Positions 45,323-54,537 of a stretch of DNA of 64,000 bases are shown here, one piece after another. Every line of letters begins with the position of its first letter. Within the stretch, counting starts at the first letter, position 1. Both the position numbers and the translations under genes were made by a program. This DNA is from Aliiroseovarius sp. Z3 (GTDB lineage Bacteria; Pseudomonadota; Alphaproteobacteria; Rhodobacterales; Rhodobacteraceae), in NCBI RefSeq assembly GCF_029105185.1, contig NZ_JAFMZK010000001.1, forward strand, positions 186,001 to 250,000, written 5' to 3'. Under the pieces are notes generated by a model. The model searched no databases and was not told where the DNA came from. It saw only the letters and a program-made list of their open reading frames with translations.

Positions 45323-45862
45323 TTACAGCATCTTCCTGATATAGGTCCAGGTTGGCACATTGGCGTTACGCGCAACGCAATGGCTTTCCGCATCCCCGAT
45401 ATATTCGAACCCCGCATGGGTCAGCACACGGGCCGAGGCCGCGTTGTCCTGAAACACCTCGGCAAAGATCGATGTGTTTTCCTGTGGGTTCGCAGCGACG
45501 ATTGCCTGCACGGCTTCCGACGCGATCCCGGTGTTCCAGAACCCCGGCGCGACCCAATATCCAAGTTGGGATTGTGCCCGATCCAGATGGGTCAGGCTGA
45601 TCACACCCAGAACCTCGCGCCCATCGGCGCGGGCGGCGTCCATCACCCAGACATCTTCCCGGCGCCCATCCTGCAACGATCGTTCGATGAACGCCTCGGT
45701 CGTGCCGGGCGGCAGAGGGTGCGGGATCGACCGCGTGCCGGAAGCCACACGCTCGTCCGCCGTGTACATGGACAGCATCCCCACATCCGAACGGCGGACA
45801 GGGCGGAGCACAAAGCGGTCCGCCTCAATCAGCGGCTGGCGTGTGATCTCAACATGCTTCAT
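45323..45862 (-). CDS. GNAT family N-acetyltransferase
   Basis: A 179-residue RimJ/RimL-type acetyltransferase: LIEADRFVLRPVRRSDVGML, LGYWVAPGFWNTGIASEAV (the usual GxG/A is weakened by Asn-Thr) and EVFQDNAASARVLTHAGF. GAGGAGGG lies 6 bases before ATG 45862, the strongest ribosome-binding site of the trio. Downstream of the rpmA terminator, so it likely begins a new transcription unit running through obgE. Confidence 0.88.
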   Translation of the reverse strand: MKHVEITRQPLIEADRFVLRPVRRSDVGMLSMYTADERVASGTRSIPHPLPPGTTEAFIERSLQDGRREDVWVMDAARADGREVLGVISLTHLDRAQSQLGYWVAPGFWNTGIASEAVQAIVAANPQENTSIFAEVFQDNAASARVLTHAGFEYIGDAESHCVARNANVPTWTYIRKML

Positions 45863-45993
45863 GGCTTTCCCTCCTCTGAAAAGCGCAGAACACACCGGGT
45901 TGGTCAGTTCTTCCTCGTGGACATATCGCAGGATATGGGGGGCAATAAGACCAAAATGTGATTTCCCAGTGAATGGCAGATAGGTATTTGAAA

Positions 45994-46029
45994 CAAAAAG
46001 AAAAGGGGCCGGCTATCACAGCCGGCCCC
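45994..46029 (-). terminator. Intrinsic terminator after rpmA
   Basis: Perfect 10-base stem (GGGGCCGGCT / AGCCGGCCCC) with a 5-base loop, followed in the minus direction by a T-rich tract (TTTTCTTTTTG). Begins 30 bases past the rpmA stop. Confidence 0.93.
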
Positions 46030-46058
46030 TGGTTTTTCACAACCTTGTCAGGTTCGGC

Positions 46059-46328
46059 TTACTCAGCGGCCTCCGCCACCGGGAGAACCGAAATAAAGGT
46101 GCGGCCTTTCAGGCCCTTATGGAATTGGACGTGACCTTCAACGGTCGCGAAGATCGTGTGATCCTTGCCCATGCCCACATTGGCGCCCGGCCACATTTTC
46201 GTGCCGCGCTGACGCACGATGATATTGCCCGGAATCACGACTTCACCGCCGTATTTCTTGACGCCAAGGCGACGACCGGCTGAGTCGCGGCCGTTACGGG
46301 ATGAACCGCCTGCTTTTTTATGTGCCAT
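46059..46328 (-). CDS. rpmA: 50S ribosomal protein L27
   Basis: An 89-residue L27 with the standard N-terminus [16 protein letters not shown] and [25 protein letters not shown] before the ATG supports the start. Co-transcribed with rplU 21 bases upstream and ended by a strong terminator. Confidence 0.98.
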   Translation of the reverse strand: MAHKKAGGSSRNGRDSAGRRLGVKKYGGEVVIPGNIIVRQRGTKMWPGANVGMGKDHTIFATVEGHVQFHKGLKGRTFISVLPVAEAAE

Positions 46329-46349
46329 GCTATCTCTCCTTAGCTCAGA

Positions 46350-46952
46350 TTAGGCCAGCGTTTTGGCCTGCTCAACCCACTCGGGCTTGATTTTGACAGC
46401 GTCAAAGCTGTCAGCGTCAACGGCCGCAAGCTGGGCGAAGGTGGTGATGCCGGCTTCGGCCAGCTTCTTGGCGGCGGCGGGGCCGACACCGGTGATTGCT
46501 GTCAGGTCATCCGATGCAGCGGCTGCCGGAGCTTCCGCTTTCTCGGGCGCAGCCTTTTTCGCAGCAGCTTTCTTGGCCGGAGCAGCAGCAACGCCACCCG
46601 AAACCGAACCTGCGCCGATGGCGGCTTTCACACCCGACTTGTCCGCACCTTTTTCAAGGATGTCGGTCACACGCAGGAGCGTCAGTTGTTGACGGTGACC
46701 CTTGGTACGCTTCGAGCTGTGCTTACGGCGACGCTTCACGAAGTGAATGACTTTCTCGCCTTTGATCTGGTCGATAACCTCGGCCTGCACGCCAGCACCA
46801 GACACGGTGGGGGTGCCGACGGTTGCACCAACCATCAGAATCTCGTTGAACTGGACTTTTTCGCCCGCTGCAGCTGCCAGCTTTTCGACGCGCAGAACGT
46901 CGCCAGCCTGGACTTTATACTGCTTGCCGCCGGTTTTCAGAACCGCAAACAT
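46350..46952 (-). CDS. rplU: 50S ribosomal protein L21 with C-terminal helix-hairpin-helix extension
   Basis: A 200-residue protein. Residues 1-103 are ordinary L21 (MFAVLKTGGKQYKVQAGDVL, HFVKRRRKHSSKRTKGHRQQ). An Ala/Lys linker (about 115-147) leads to a helix-hairpin-helix-type domain (LTAITGVGPAAAKKLAEAG, about 150-200) similar to the domain found in many alphaproteobacterial ribosomal or DNA-binding proteins. GAAGGAAGATCAA before ATG 46952 fixes the start; the longer frame is rejected. Confidence 0.96.
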   Translation of the reverse strand: MFAVLKTGGKQYKVQAGDVLRVEKLAAAAGEKVQFNEILMVGATVGTPTVSGAGVQAEVIDQIKGEKVIHFVKRRRKHSSKRTKGHRQQLTLLRVTDILEKGADKSGVKAAIGAGSVSGGVAAAPAKKAAAKKAAPEKAEAPAAAASDDLTAITGVGPAAAKKLAEAGITTFAQLAAVDADSFDAVKIKPEWVEQAKTLA

Positions 46953-47066
46953 TTGATCTTCCTTCATATTCCGCGTTCTGTGGCCCCGGATAACCGGCGT
47001 TTGACGAAGGGAGGATCCCTTCACTTACCTCGAACAGCGCGCCCCGATGGGCAAAGTTAAACACGC

Positions 47067-47094
47067 CCACTCGGGAATTTCCCGGTAGGAGTGG
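47067..47094 (-). promoter_or_regulatory. Hairpin at the 5' end of the rplU leader
   Basis: Outer arms CCACTC and GAGTGG enclose an inner GGGAA/TTCCC. It lies right at the predicted transcript start of the rplU-rpmA operon, at the head of a leader about 140 bases long. May be an mRNA-stabilising structure or an L21/L27 autoregulatory site. The intergenic region 46953-47292 otherwise holds only this leader, the promoter and the upstream region of the TPR gene. Confidence 0.4.
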
Positions 47095-47097
47095 CGG

Positions 47098-47126
47098 CTT
47101 ATCGGGTGAAATCGCCTGCAAGTCAA
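47098..47126 (-). promoter_or_regulatory. Promoter of rplU-rpmA
   Basis: On the minus strand TTGACT, 17 bases, GATAAG: near-consensus -35, optimal spacing and a reasonable -10, about 145 bases upstream of the rplU ATG. Confidence 0.6.
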
Positions 47127-47292
47127 GCCGGTTTCCAAGGAAATTCACCCCGGCGCACCGCCATACCGCAGCCATGTCTGCGAGCGGAACAACCCTTGCG
47201 ACCCTTGGCATGACATATTAGGCCATGGATGGAAACATCCCGCACGTGCGCCCTTTGCACATGCCCCCCGATCCGAGCGCAAGGAGCCCGTG

Positions 47293-49461
47293 ATGCTGCC
47301 GCTGAATTCCAACCAGATCCCGGCCATGTTCAACCGCGCCATGGGGCTCGCGCGCAGCGGCAAACCGCGCGAAGCGCTGGATGTGCTGGCGCAACTGGCA
47401 AAAATCGCTCCGAAACGTGCCGAGATCCCTTTTCACATGGGGCAAATCCACATGCAGGCCGGGCGTCCCAAGGATGCGTGCCACTTTCTGGCCCGGGCCG
47501 CCAGTTTGGCCCCGGGTGAGGTAAAGGTCTGGCAGGCTTATGCCGCCGCCATCGCAACCCATGGCGACGATGCCGCCCGGGCGGATGCAAAAGCGCAGTT
47601 GAAAGCCGCCAATCTGGGACAGCGGGATCGCAAGGCCATCGCCCGAGCGATGGATGCCATGCCATCCAGCACCGCCCGGATGACGACCAAAGTGTCGACC
47701 GCCGAGATCAACAAGCTGGTCGCGCAGATCAATGCCGGCCAGATCGCCGAGGCCGAAGCCCAGGCGCGCCAGTTGATCGCGACCCGTGGTGGCAGCGAAG
47801 TCCTGTCGACCATTCACGGCGCCGCCCTAGCCAGCCTGGGCCGCAGCGACGAGGCCGAAGCCGCTTTTCGCGCCGCCCTTGCCATCGACCCGGATTACGG
47901 CGAGGCAGCGGCGCAACTGGGTCAGTTGCTTCTGGCGGCGGGGCGTCATCAGGATGCCAAGCCCTTGCTGCTTCACGCAAGGCGATTGATCCCGCACAAC
48001 CCCATTGTTCTGGGCAATCTCGGCAAGCTTTATCAGGATCTTGGCTCTCCGACCGAGGCGGTGGACTGTCTTGACCGGCTTCTGAAACAGGACCCGGACA
48101 ACCGTTTGGCCCTGATGACGCGGGCGCAGGCCCATATCACGCTGGAAGACGCGGCCGCCGCGATGTCCGATCTGGACCATCTTGAGCGGCTTGCCCCCCC
48201 CACCGGCGAAACACTGGCGCTTGGGGCAGTGGCCCGAAAACTGGCAGGCGACGTGGATGGGGCCCGCGACCGGATCGACGCGGCCCTGAAGGCGGACCCG
48301 GGCAGCCTGCGGGTTGTCACCATCGCGGCCAATATCCTGCAACAGTCAGGGGCGATGGACGACGCCGACACCGTTCTGCGCGACGCCCTTGCCCGCGATG
48401 TGCGCTCTGGCGCCATTTACCGGATGATTGCACATGGCAAGAAGCTTGCCGCCGATGATCCGGTGGTCACCGAGATGAAAGAGCTTTGGTTGTGTGATGA
48501 CCTGCCGGACGAGGGTCGCATGGATTTGGGCTATGGCCTTCTGAAAGTGATGGAAGACCTCGGCGACTATGATCAGGCCTGGCACTATCTGGCACGTGCG
48601 AACGAGATCATGGCGACGCGCCATCCCTATGATCGGGCCAAGGCGCAGCGGGACTTTGACAAGCTCCGTGCATTTCTTGAAGGCTTTGACAGAAACCGGA
48701 TCGGAACGGTCGGCTATCAGGACAACCAGACCATATTCGTGACCGGCCTGCCCCGCTCGGGCACAACGCTGGTCGAACAGATTCTGGCCAGCCATTCGAC
48801 CATCACCGGTGGTGACGAGCTTGGTATCCTTCACCCGCTGGCGTTTCAGGCCGTGGCCCAGACCGACCGTGACGGCGACACCATCGCCGATATGACCGCC
48901 GCCCGGTTCGAGCAGATCGGTCGTGACTATCAGGCCGCGATCGACATACGCGTGCCGGGTGCAGACCGGATCACCGACAAGACGATCTCGACCTATCAGA
49001 TTGCGCCGCTGGCGTGGCTGTCACTGCCCAATGCCAAGATTGTCGTCCTGCGCCGCGATCCGCGCGACAACCTGTGGTCGATCTTCAAGAACCGGTTTGT
49101 GACCGGGTTGCATCTGTATTCCTACAACCAGTCCGACCTTGTCGAAACCTACCGCCTGTTCACGGAATACCTTGCCCTGTGGCGGGACATGGCGCCCGAA
49201 CGCATCTATGAGCTTCAATATGAAGCCCTTGTCGCCAACCCCGAGGAAGAGGTGCGCAAGCTTCTGGAGTTCTGCGAATTGGAGTGGGAGGACGCCTGTC
49301 TGAACTTCCACAAGACCGACCGTGACGTCAAAACCCTGTCTTTGGCGCAGGTGCGACAACCGCTTTACAACTCGTCCATCGGAAAATGGCGCCGCTACGA
49401 ACAGCAGTTGAGCGAGATGATCAACGGGTTGAAAGGTCTGGACGGGGTGCCAGAAGACTGA
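47293..49461 (+). CDS. TPR-containing sulfotransferase family protein
   Basis: A 722-residue protein. The N-terminal ~400 residues are tetratricopeptide repeats (for example FHMGQIHMQAGRPKDACHFL, AALASLGRSDEAEAAFRAAL, LYQDLGSPTEAVDCLDRLL). The C-terminal ~270 form a P-loop sulfotransferase domain with the PAPS 5'-phosphosulfate loop FVTGLPRSGTTLVEQIL and the 3'-phosphate region IVVLRRDPRDNLWS. It would transfer sulfate to a glycan, lipid or peptide; target unknown. AAGGAG 6 bases upstream favours ATG 47293 over GTG 47290. Confidence 0.88.
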   Translation: MLPLNSNQIPAMFNRAMGLARSGKPREALDVLAQLAKIAPKRAEIPFHMGQIHMQAGRPKDACHFLARAASLAPGEVKVWQAYAAAIATHGDDAARADAKAQLKAANLGQRDRKAIARAMDAMPSSTARMTTKVSTAEINKLVAQINAGQIAEAEAQARQLIATRGGSEVLSTIHGAALASLGRSDEAEAAFRAALAIDPDYGEAAAQLGQLLLAAGRHQDAKPLLLHARRLIPHNPIVLGNLGKLYQDLGSPTEAVDCLDRLLKQDPDNRLALMTRAQAHITLEDAAAAMSDLDHLERLAPPTGETLALGAVARKLAGDVDGARDRIDAALKADPGSLRVVTIAANILQQSGAMDDADTVLRDALARDVRSGAIYRMIAHGKKLAADDPVVTEMKELWLCDDLPDEGRMDLGYGLLKVMEDLGDYDQAWHYLARANEIMATRHPYDRAKAQRDFDKLRAFLEGFDRNRIGTVGYQDNQTIFVTGLPRSGTTLVEQILASHSTITGGDELGILHPLAFQAVAQTDRDGDTIADMTAARFEQIGRDYQAAIDIRVPGADRITDKTISTYQIAPLAWLSLPNAKIVVLRRDPRDNLWSIFKNRFVTGLHLYSYNQSDLVETYRLFTEYLALWRDMAPERIYELQYEALVANPEEEVRKLLEFCELEWEDACLNFHKTDRDVKTLSLAQVRQPLYNSSIGKWRRYEQQLSEMINGLKGLDGVPED

Positions 49462-49500
49462 TCACGGACGCCCCTGCCCCGTGCCCATCCGACGCAGGAG

Positions 49501-50385
49501 TTACAAGTCCTGCTGCGCCCCGAACTCGCCCACCGCGCGACCAAGGTCGGCGGACAATCTGATGTATATTTGATCCAGTGCCTCGAACATCGCGTGGTTC
49601 AGGGCATGCCCGGCCTCGGTTTCGGAAAACGCCACATAGTCATCCAGCACCTGCTGCGAAACCGGACCGTAAGCGGTCGACAGGAAGGCATACAGCCACT
49701 CCGATGTATCGCGCCGGATCTCGACCTCCTGCGACCAGACCTCGAACAGGATTTCCTGTTCGGTCAGCTTTTCGGCGGGCACCGGATGGGCATCGGTCAT
49801 GGCACGCAGAAACGCATAGTTGGAATTCAGCGCGCCCATCACATTGCGCTCCACAAGATCGTTGACTTCAACAAACCGCAAAATGGCGTCTTCATGCGGG
49901 GTCAGCGCGCGACCGCTTGACCATGCGCTACGAGCACGCTCTTCGACATCGGCATCCAGAAAGGCGCGGCGCGCAGTGATTTCCAGATCGACAACGCTTT
50001 GGATGTCGTCTGATTCATAGAAATCACAAAGCGCATCAAGATGACCTGCATCCAGCGCGGCTTCCATCGCCACTTCCGCGTCGCTCTTCAGCCGGCCGAA
50101 ATCATATATTGCGTGCACCCGTTTGCGCCATGGCTCGCCACCGGGATGGCCCAGCAGATCGACATCAGCCTCCAGCGCCATATTGGCACCTTCCTCGTGC
50201 ATGATCTCAAGCAGGTCATTTAACCGAAGAAGCGACCACAGCCTGTCGTAATCGTTTGACTCGCTTTGCGTCACCGACCTTGTGTCAGACGACCCCGCCC
50301 AACCAACGGTTGTTGCGCCAAACACCGCCAGCACGAACAGCACCACTGCGACGCCAAGTGTCTGTCGCAGCCCGGCGCGCATCAC
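49501..50385 (-). CDS. Exported DUF2059-like protein
   Basis: A 294-residue protein with a signal peptide or membrane anchor (LGVAVVLFVLAVFGATTVGWA). The mature part is helical and acidic, with a final FSETEAGHALNHAMFEALDQ that matches the DUF2059 pattern (FYxSPxGxxL-type hairpin). It is a diverged paralogue of the adjacent upstream gene and overlaps it as ATGA. Function unknown. Confidence 0.8.
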   Translation of the reverse strand: MMRAGLRQTLGVAVVLFVLAVFGATTVGWAGSSDTRSVTQSESNDYDRLWSLLRLNDLLEIMHEEGANMALEADVDLLGHPGGEPWRKRVHAIYDFGRLKSDAEVAMEAALDAGHLDALCDFYESDDIQSVVDLEITARRAFLDADVEERARSAWSSGRALTPHEDAILRFVEVNDLVERNVMGALNSNYAFLRAMTDAHPVPAEKLTEQEILFEVWSQEVEIRRDTSEWLYAFLSTAYGPVSQQVLDDYVAFSETEAGHALNHAMFEALDQIYIRLSADLGRAVGEFGAQQDL

Positions 50386-51212
50386 AATTCCTGCTCGGGG
50401 CGCAGATCGACCAACCGGCTGGCCAATGTTTCATATCGCTCGGCCATGATCTGATACTGAACCGCGTTCAAAATTTCATAGACCTGACCCATCTTCGGAT
50501 TCTGGAGTGCCGCCAGATAGTCGATCAGCTCTTCATCGGACAGCGCACGATACGCATAAGCATTGGCGACAACGCTGTTCACCTCGATATTCTTGCGCAT
50601 TTCACCGGCTTGCTCCATCAACATCAGGCGCAAATCCTCTTCCGAGACATCAAAGTCGCTGACCCCTGCCGCAACGGCCGCCATTAGATACCGAACCTGG
50701 ATTTCCACGATCGACTTAACCGCTGTTTCCGTTGATCCAATCGCCACGCCCATCTCGCGAAACAAATCAATGCGAATGCTGTTTTGCTCCAGCAACTCAC
50801 CCGTCAATCGTTCGCCTTCCTCGTATTTCTCGGTGTCATCAGCCATATGGCTTTCATTCTCCACCTCGACCAGGCGCTGGCCCAACGGGCTGCTATAGAA
50901 GGCCGCGCCGTGATCTAGAAGCTCGTCGGGCATCACCGCGCTCAGCATCTCAACCGCTTCGGTGATCATCTCATCCGGGTCAAAGACCTCTTCCGCCAGC
51001 CTGACCCATTGACGGCCGAATACATCCGGATCCTCGCCGGTCAACGCCGGCCCCGCCATCGCGCCCTGCTGGATCGAGGCGATCGCCACATCAAACCCCG
51101 TGACCTTGAGGAAGTCGCGAATGTCCTGTTCTTCCGCCGCATTCGCCGCAGACGCCGCCCCCAGCATAAAGAACACGATGGCAAATAACGGTGCCAATCT
51201 GTTGAGTTTCAT
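50382..51212 (-). CDS. Exported DUF2059 family protein
   Basis: A 276-residue periplasmic protein: signal peptide ending SAANAAEEQ, then VIASIQ-like repeats and the DUF2059 hallmark ELLDHGAAFYSSPLGQRLVE. A second copy of the same hairpin type near the C-terminus (YLAALQNPKMGQVYEILNA) suggests an internal duplication. Overlaps the next gene as ATGA. Function unknown. Confidence 0.85.
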   Translation of the reverse strand: MKLNRLAPLFAIVFFMLGAASAANAAEEQDIRDFLKVTGFDVAIASIQQGAMAGPALTGEDPDVFGRQWVRLAEEVFDPDEMITEAVEMLSAVMPDELLDHGAAFYSSPLGQRLVEVENESHMADDTEKYEEGERLTGELLEQNSIRIDLFREMGVAIGSTETAVKSIVEIQVRYLMAAVAAGVSDFDVSEEDLRLMLMEQAGEMRKNIEVNSVVANAYAYRALSDEELIDYLAALQNPKMGQVYEILNAVQYQIMAERYETLASRLVDLRPEQEL

Positions 51213-51376
51213 CGGAACATGTGCCTTTTCGACTGGATTGTTTACCGCAGCCTAGCCCCGCTCAGTTCGAGTGCCAAGCGCTGCCCGATCACGAAACCGC
51301 AGGTCGGCAACGAATTGTTCAAAAAATGGCTTGCACATGCCGCGCGAGGCAATTATGCCCCCCGCAAGACCCCCGC

Positions 51377-51466
51377 GGAGAGGTGCCGGAGTGGTCGAAC
51401 GGGGCGGTCTCGAAAACCGTTGTGGGTGCAAGCCCACCCAGGGTTCGAATCCCTGTCTCTCCGCCA
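51377..51466 (+). tRNA. tRNA-Ser (anticodon CGA)
   Basis: Class II tRNA of 90 bases with an encoded CCA. The acceptor pairs GGAGAGG with TCTCTCC (with a wobble), the anticodon stem CGGT/ACCG encloses CTCGAAA giving CGA, a long variable arm follows, and the T loop is GTTCGAATC. No duplicated 3' end was seen downstream, so there is no sign of an island here. Confidence 0.95.
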
Positions 51467-51673
51467 CTTTCAGGTGTTGTCATTGGGTAAGACGGCTGTC
51501 TGCCACAAGCTCTCCACCATCCCTCCATCACCTTTTGTAAGTCTCGATATGACGCCGAGATAGGTCAGAAGGTTCTTCGCCGAGGCAATCAAAAAGGCGG
51601 ATACGGGCTTTACCTGTATGATCTGTTGTGAAACTAAGCCAACCAATCCGAGTTGTGCCAAAGCGGTGTTTAC

Positions 51674-53833
51674 ATGTCTTCGAAGCGTATTTCTGTCATC
51701 ATTGCAGCCTATAACGTCGAAAACTTCATTCAAGAAGCCATCCAGTCGGCTGTTGATCAGACTCCGCCTTTTCACGAGATCATTGTTGTAAACGATTGCT
51801 CATCGGATGACACACCGCGACTGATTGACGAGGTTTCAGCGGGTCAGCCGAATGTCAAAGTGATCCACTGCGACGAAAATTGCGGCCTTGGATCGGTGCG
51901 GAACCTCGGCACCGCAAACGCAACAGGAGATTACATCGCCTACCTGGACGGTGACGATTACTTTACCCCCGATGCTCATACGTTGATGCAACAGGCGATT
52001 GCCACGGACCCCGACTTGGCGATCCTTAACCACAGCCGGTTTCATCCCGATGGGCAGATCGTTCCCAATGTGATGACAGACTTGTTGTCGGCAGCTGTTC
52101 ACAGCACGGCCGATGCGAAGAAGGCATTGTTCGACAATCTGAACGTTGCCTGGAACAAGGTTTATAAACGAAAGTTTCTGGATCGGACCGGGCTGACGTT
52201 TCCGGTCGGCAAATACGAGGACATAGCGTGGAATTATCTTGCATTGATCCATGCAGATACAATCGCCACCTCGCCCGAAGTAATCGTCATGTATCGCCAA
52301 CGCGAAGGCTCAATCCTGCGCAGCCAGAATGATACACATTTCGAGCTTTTCACCCGATGGAGCGAGCTCTGGGAAGCGGTATCGGGTGACCCTGCACTGA
52401 TGGATGAATTTGGCGAGACCTTGCGGCTTCGAATATTTCGCAGCTTGGTTCATGTGTTGGATTCAAACCGGTTGCCCAAAAGCAGCAAGGCAAGATTTGC
52501 AGAACAGATCCGCCAATATTGCAAACCTGCAGAACGGTTCAATCGTTCCCAGATGGGGCGATCGGATATGCTGCTCGGATATCGCGGCGGGTATTATCTG
52601 CGTCAAATTCTTCGGGCCGAACCCCTTTCACGACTGCGACTCGGTGCCCGGGTCGTCCCGCGGATCGCGCGCATGGCCATCGAGAAAATCAATCTGATTA
52701 TCTACAAGCTGCTGTTGTCGCGACTGCCTCTTGATCACAACCTGGTCGTTTATGAATCGTATTGGGGGAAAAAGATCGCCTGCAATCCCTACGCCATCTA
52801 CCTGACCCTGTTGGACCGGGCACCGGGGAAATACAAGCACGTCTGGGTCGTGCAGGGCAACAAGGACCATCGGGGCACGAACGGCGGTGCAACCCATGTG
52901 AGACAAAACAGCTTGCTGTATTTCTATTATCTCGCGCGCGCGGGATATTTGATCAACAACGCCAATTTTCCTGACTTTCTGAAGAAACGAGCGGGATCGA
53001 CACATGTGCAGACCAAGCACGGTACGCCCCTGAAGTATATGGGTTTGGATATCTTGAAGAAGGATCCGGATGCATTTGCTGATCCTGCCCTGTTTGCAAA
53101 ACGGTGTTTGCGTTGGGACTATGTTATTTCGTCTAACCCCTACTCGTCCCGGATCTGGCGCCGAGGCTTTCCTTACAACTACAAGGTCATCGAAACTGGA
53201 TATCCACGCAATGATCGGCTGATAAAAAGTTCCTCTGATGAACGTGCTGCGTTACGCGAGAAGTTAGGCTTGCCGAAAGACAAGAAGATCGTGCTTTATG
53301 CTCCGACTTTCAGGCCAGAATATTCGCGCGTTGATGCTGCGGGGCAACCGCAAAAGGAACAGATCGTCAGCGCGATCATGAAAGGGCTTGGAGCGGATAG
53401 CGTTCTTGCCATCCGAGATCACTATTTTCTCGGCGCAGACAGTGGCTGGTCGAATGATCCACGGGTCGTTGACCTAAGTTCGCATGCCAGCACCACCGAC
53501 GTGTTGCTGGTTACTGACCTGTTGATAACCGATTACTCTTCGATCATGTTCGACTACGCGGTTCAGAAACGGCCGATCATAGTTTTGGGCTACGACATGG
53601 CGCTTTATGAACAGACCCGCGGCATGTATTTCGACATCAAAACAGAGAACCCCGGTATCTTCTGTGATGACCTGCAACAACTGACCATTGCGCTAAACAA
53701 CAAATCATATGAATCCGAAGATGCTCTGGATCGCCTGAACGCCTTCCACGACAAGTTTTGTCCGTGGGAAGATGGCAATGCGGCGGATCGCGTTTACGAT
53801 CTGGTCTTCGACACTACGAAACAGGGTTTCTGA
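51674..53833 (+). CDS. GT2 glycosyltransferase / CDP-glycerol glycerophosphotransferase fusion
   Basis: A 719-residue bifunctional protein. The N-terminal ~230 residues are a GT-A family 2 glycosyltransferase (ISVIIAAYNVENFIQEAIQS, DxD-type YLDGDDYF). The C-terminal ~370 are a TagB/TagF-type glycerophosphotransferase (HGTPLKYMGLD, VLYAPTFRPEYS, LITDYSSIMFDYAVQKRPII). Such enzymes build teichoic-acid-like polyol-phosphate polymers in Gram-positives; in Rhodobacterales the fusion is thought to make a capsule or other surface polymer. The ATG at 51674 has no good ribosome-binding site. Coupled to the sulfotransferase gene by a TGATG overlap. Confidence 0.9.
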   Translation: MSSKRISVIIAAYNVENFIQEAIQSAVDQTPPFHEIIVVNDCSSDDTPRLIDEVSAGQPNVKVIHCDENCGLGSVRNLGTANATGDYIAYLDGDDYFTPDAHTLMQQAIATDPDLAILNHSRFHPDGQIVPNVMTDLLSAAVHSTADAKKALFDNLNVAWNKVYKRKFLDRTGLTFPVGKYEDIAWNYLALIHADTIATSPEVIVMYRQREGSILRSQNDTHFELFTRWSELWEAVSGDPALMDEFGETLRLRIFRSLVHVLDSNRLPKSSKARFAEQIRQYCKPAERFNRSQMGRSDMLLGYRGGYYLRQILRAEPLSRLRLGARVVPRIARMAIEKINLIIYKLLLSRLPLDHNLVVYESYWGKKIACNPYAIYLTLLDRAPGKYKHVWVVQGNKDHRGTNGGATHVRQNSLLYFYYLARAGYLINNANFPDFLKKRAGSTHVQTKHGTPLKYMGLDILKKDPDAFADPALFAKRCLRWDYVISSNPYSSRIWRRGFPYNYKVIETGYPRNDRLIKSSSDERAALREKLGLPKDKKIVLYAPTFRPEYSRVDAAGQPQKEQIVSAIMKGLGADSVLAIRDHYFLGADSGWSNDPRVVDLSSHASTTDVLLVTDLLITDYSSIMFDYAVQKRPIIVLGYDMALYEQTRGMYFDIKTENPGIFCDDLQQLTIALNNKSYESEDALDRLNAFHDKFCPWEDGNAADRVYDLVFDTTKQGF

Positions 53834-54456
53834 TGCCACTCATTCGCCACGATGGAAATCTGGTCTTTTTTGTCCACGTTCCGAAGACTGGAGGTACCTC
53901 GATCGAGAAAGCCCTGAAAGATGCAGGTGCGTCGGTTGCGTTGCTCTATGGCTCGCGCTTTGAAGGGTTTTGCAAAACAACGTTTCAGCACTTGAACGCC
54001 GATATCTATGAGAAGGTTATTCCCCCCGCATTCTACGACTACAGCTTTGCAGTTGTGCGGCATCCCTTCACCAGATTGGTCAGCGAATACTACTACCGGC
54101 GCAAACGCGGCTTCGCGAAACGAACCTTTGACGACTGGCTGAACAGGGCGATGAAAGACTATCGGCAGAACCCTTACATCATGGACAACCATTTTCGACC
54201 TCAGGTCGATTTCATTCGCCCCGGTGTCGAGGTGTTCAAGCTGGAAGACGGGCTTGAACATCCTCTCGCGGCTGCGTCCCATCATTTGGGCCTGACGATG
54301 CCTGCCCCGTCGTCGCATGTTAACAAGAGCCAGTCCAAAGAACCTGTGGTTTGGTCCAGACGAACCCGTGCACGCATCACGAAGTTTTACAAAGCGGACT
54401 TTGATCGTTTTGGTTACGACCCCAACGAAGAATTCAGCGAACTTCGCCTCTGGTGA
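53833..54456 (+). CDS. Sulfotransferase family 2-like protein
   Basis: A 207-residue P-loop sulfotransferase: FFVHVPKTGGTSIEKALKDA (PAPS-binding loop) and FAVVRHPFTRLVSEYYYRR (3'-phosphate site). Small carbohydrate sulfotransferases of this type modify polysaccharides. Overlap with the preceding fusion gene suggests both act on the same surface polymer. The start is the ATG within TGATG. Confidence 0.88.
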   Translation: MPLIRHDGNLVFFVHVPKTGGTSIEKALKDAGASVALLYGSRFEGFCKTTFQHLNADIYEKVIPPAFYDYSFAVVRHPFTRLVSEYYYRRKRGFAKRTFDDWLNRAMKDYRQNPYIMDNHFRPQVDFIRPGVEVFKLEDGLEHPLAAASHHLGLTMPAPSSHVNKSQSKEPVVWSRRTRARITKFYKADFDRFGYDPNEEFSELRLW

Positions 54457-54537
54457 CGGCGCGATTGCGCATCGAAGCGATACGGGATCGCCCGCCATCC
54501 CATTGGAAAATGAGGTCCGACCCGACAGTTTCTCGGG

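Noticed and set aside
51377-54537. Possible second island at tRNA-Ser(CGA)
   Set aside because: No duplicate of the tRNA 3' end could be found downstream of the polymer genes within the window.
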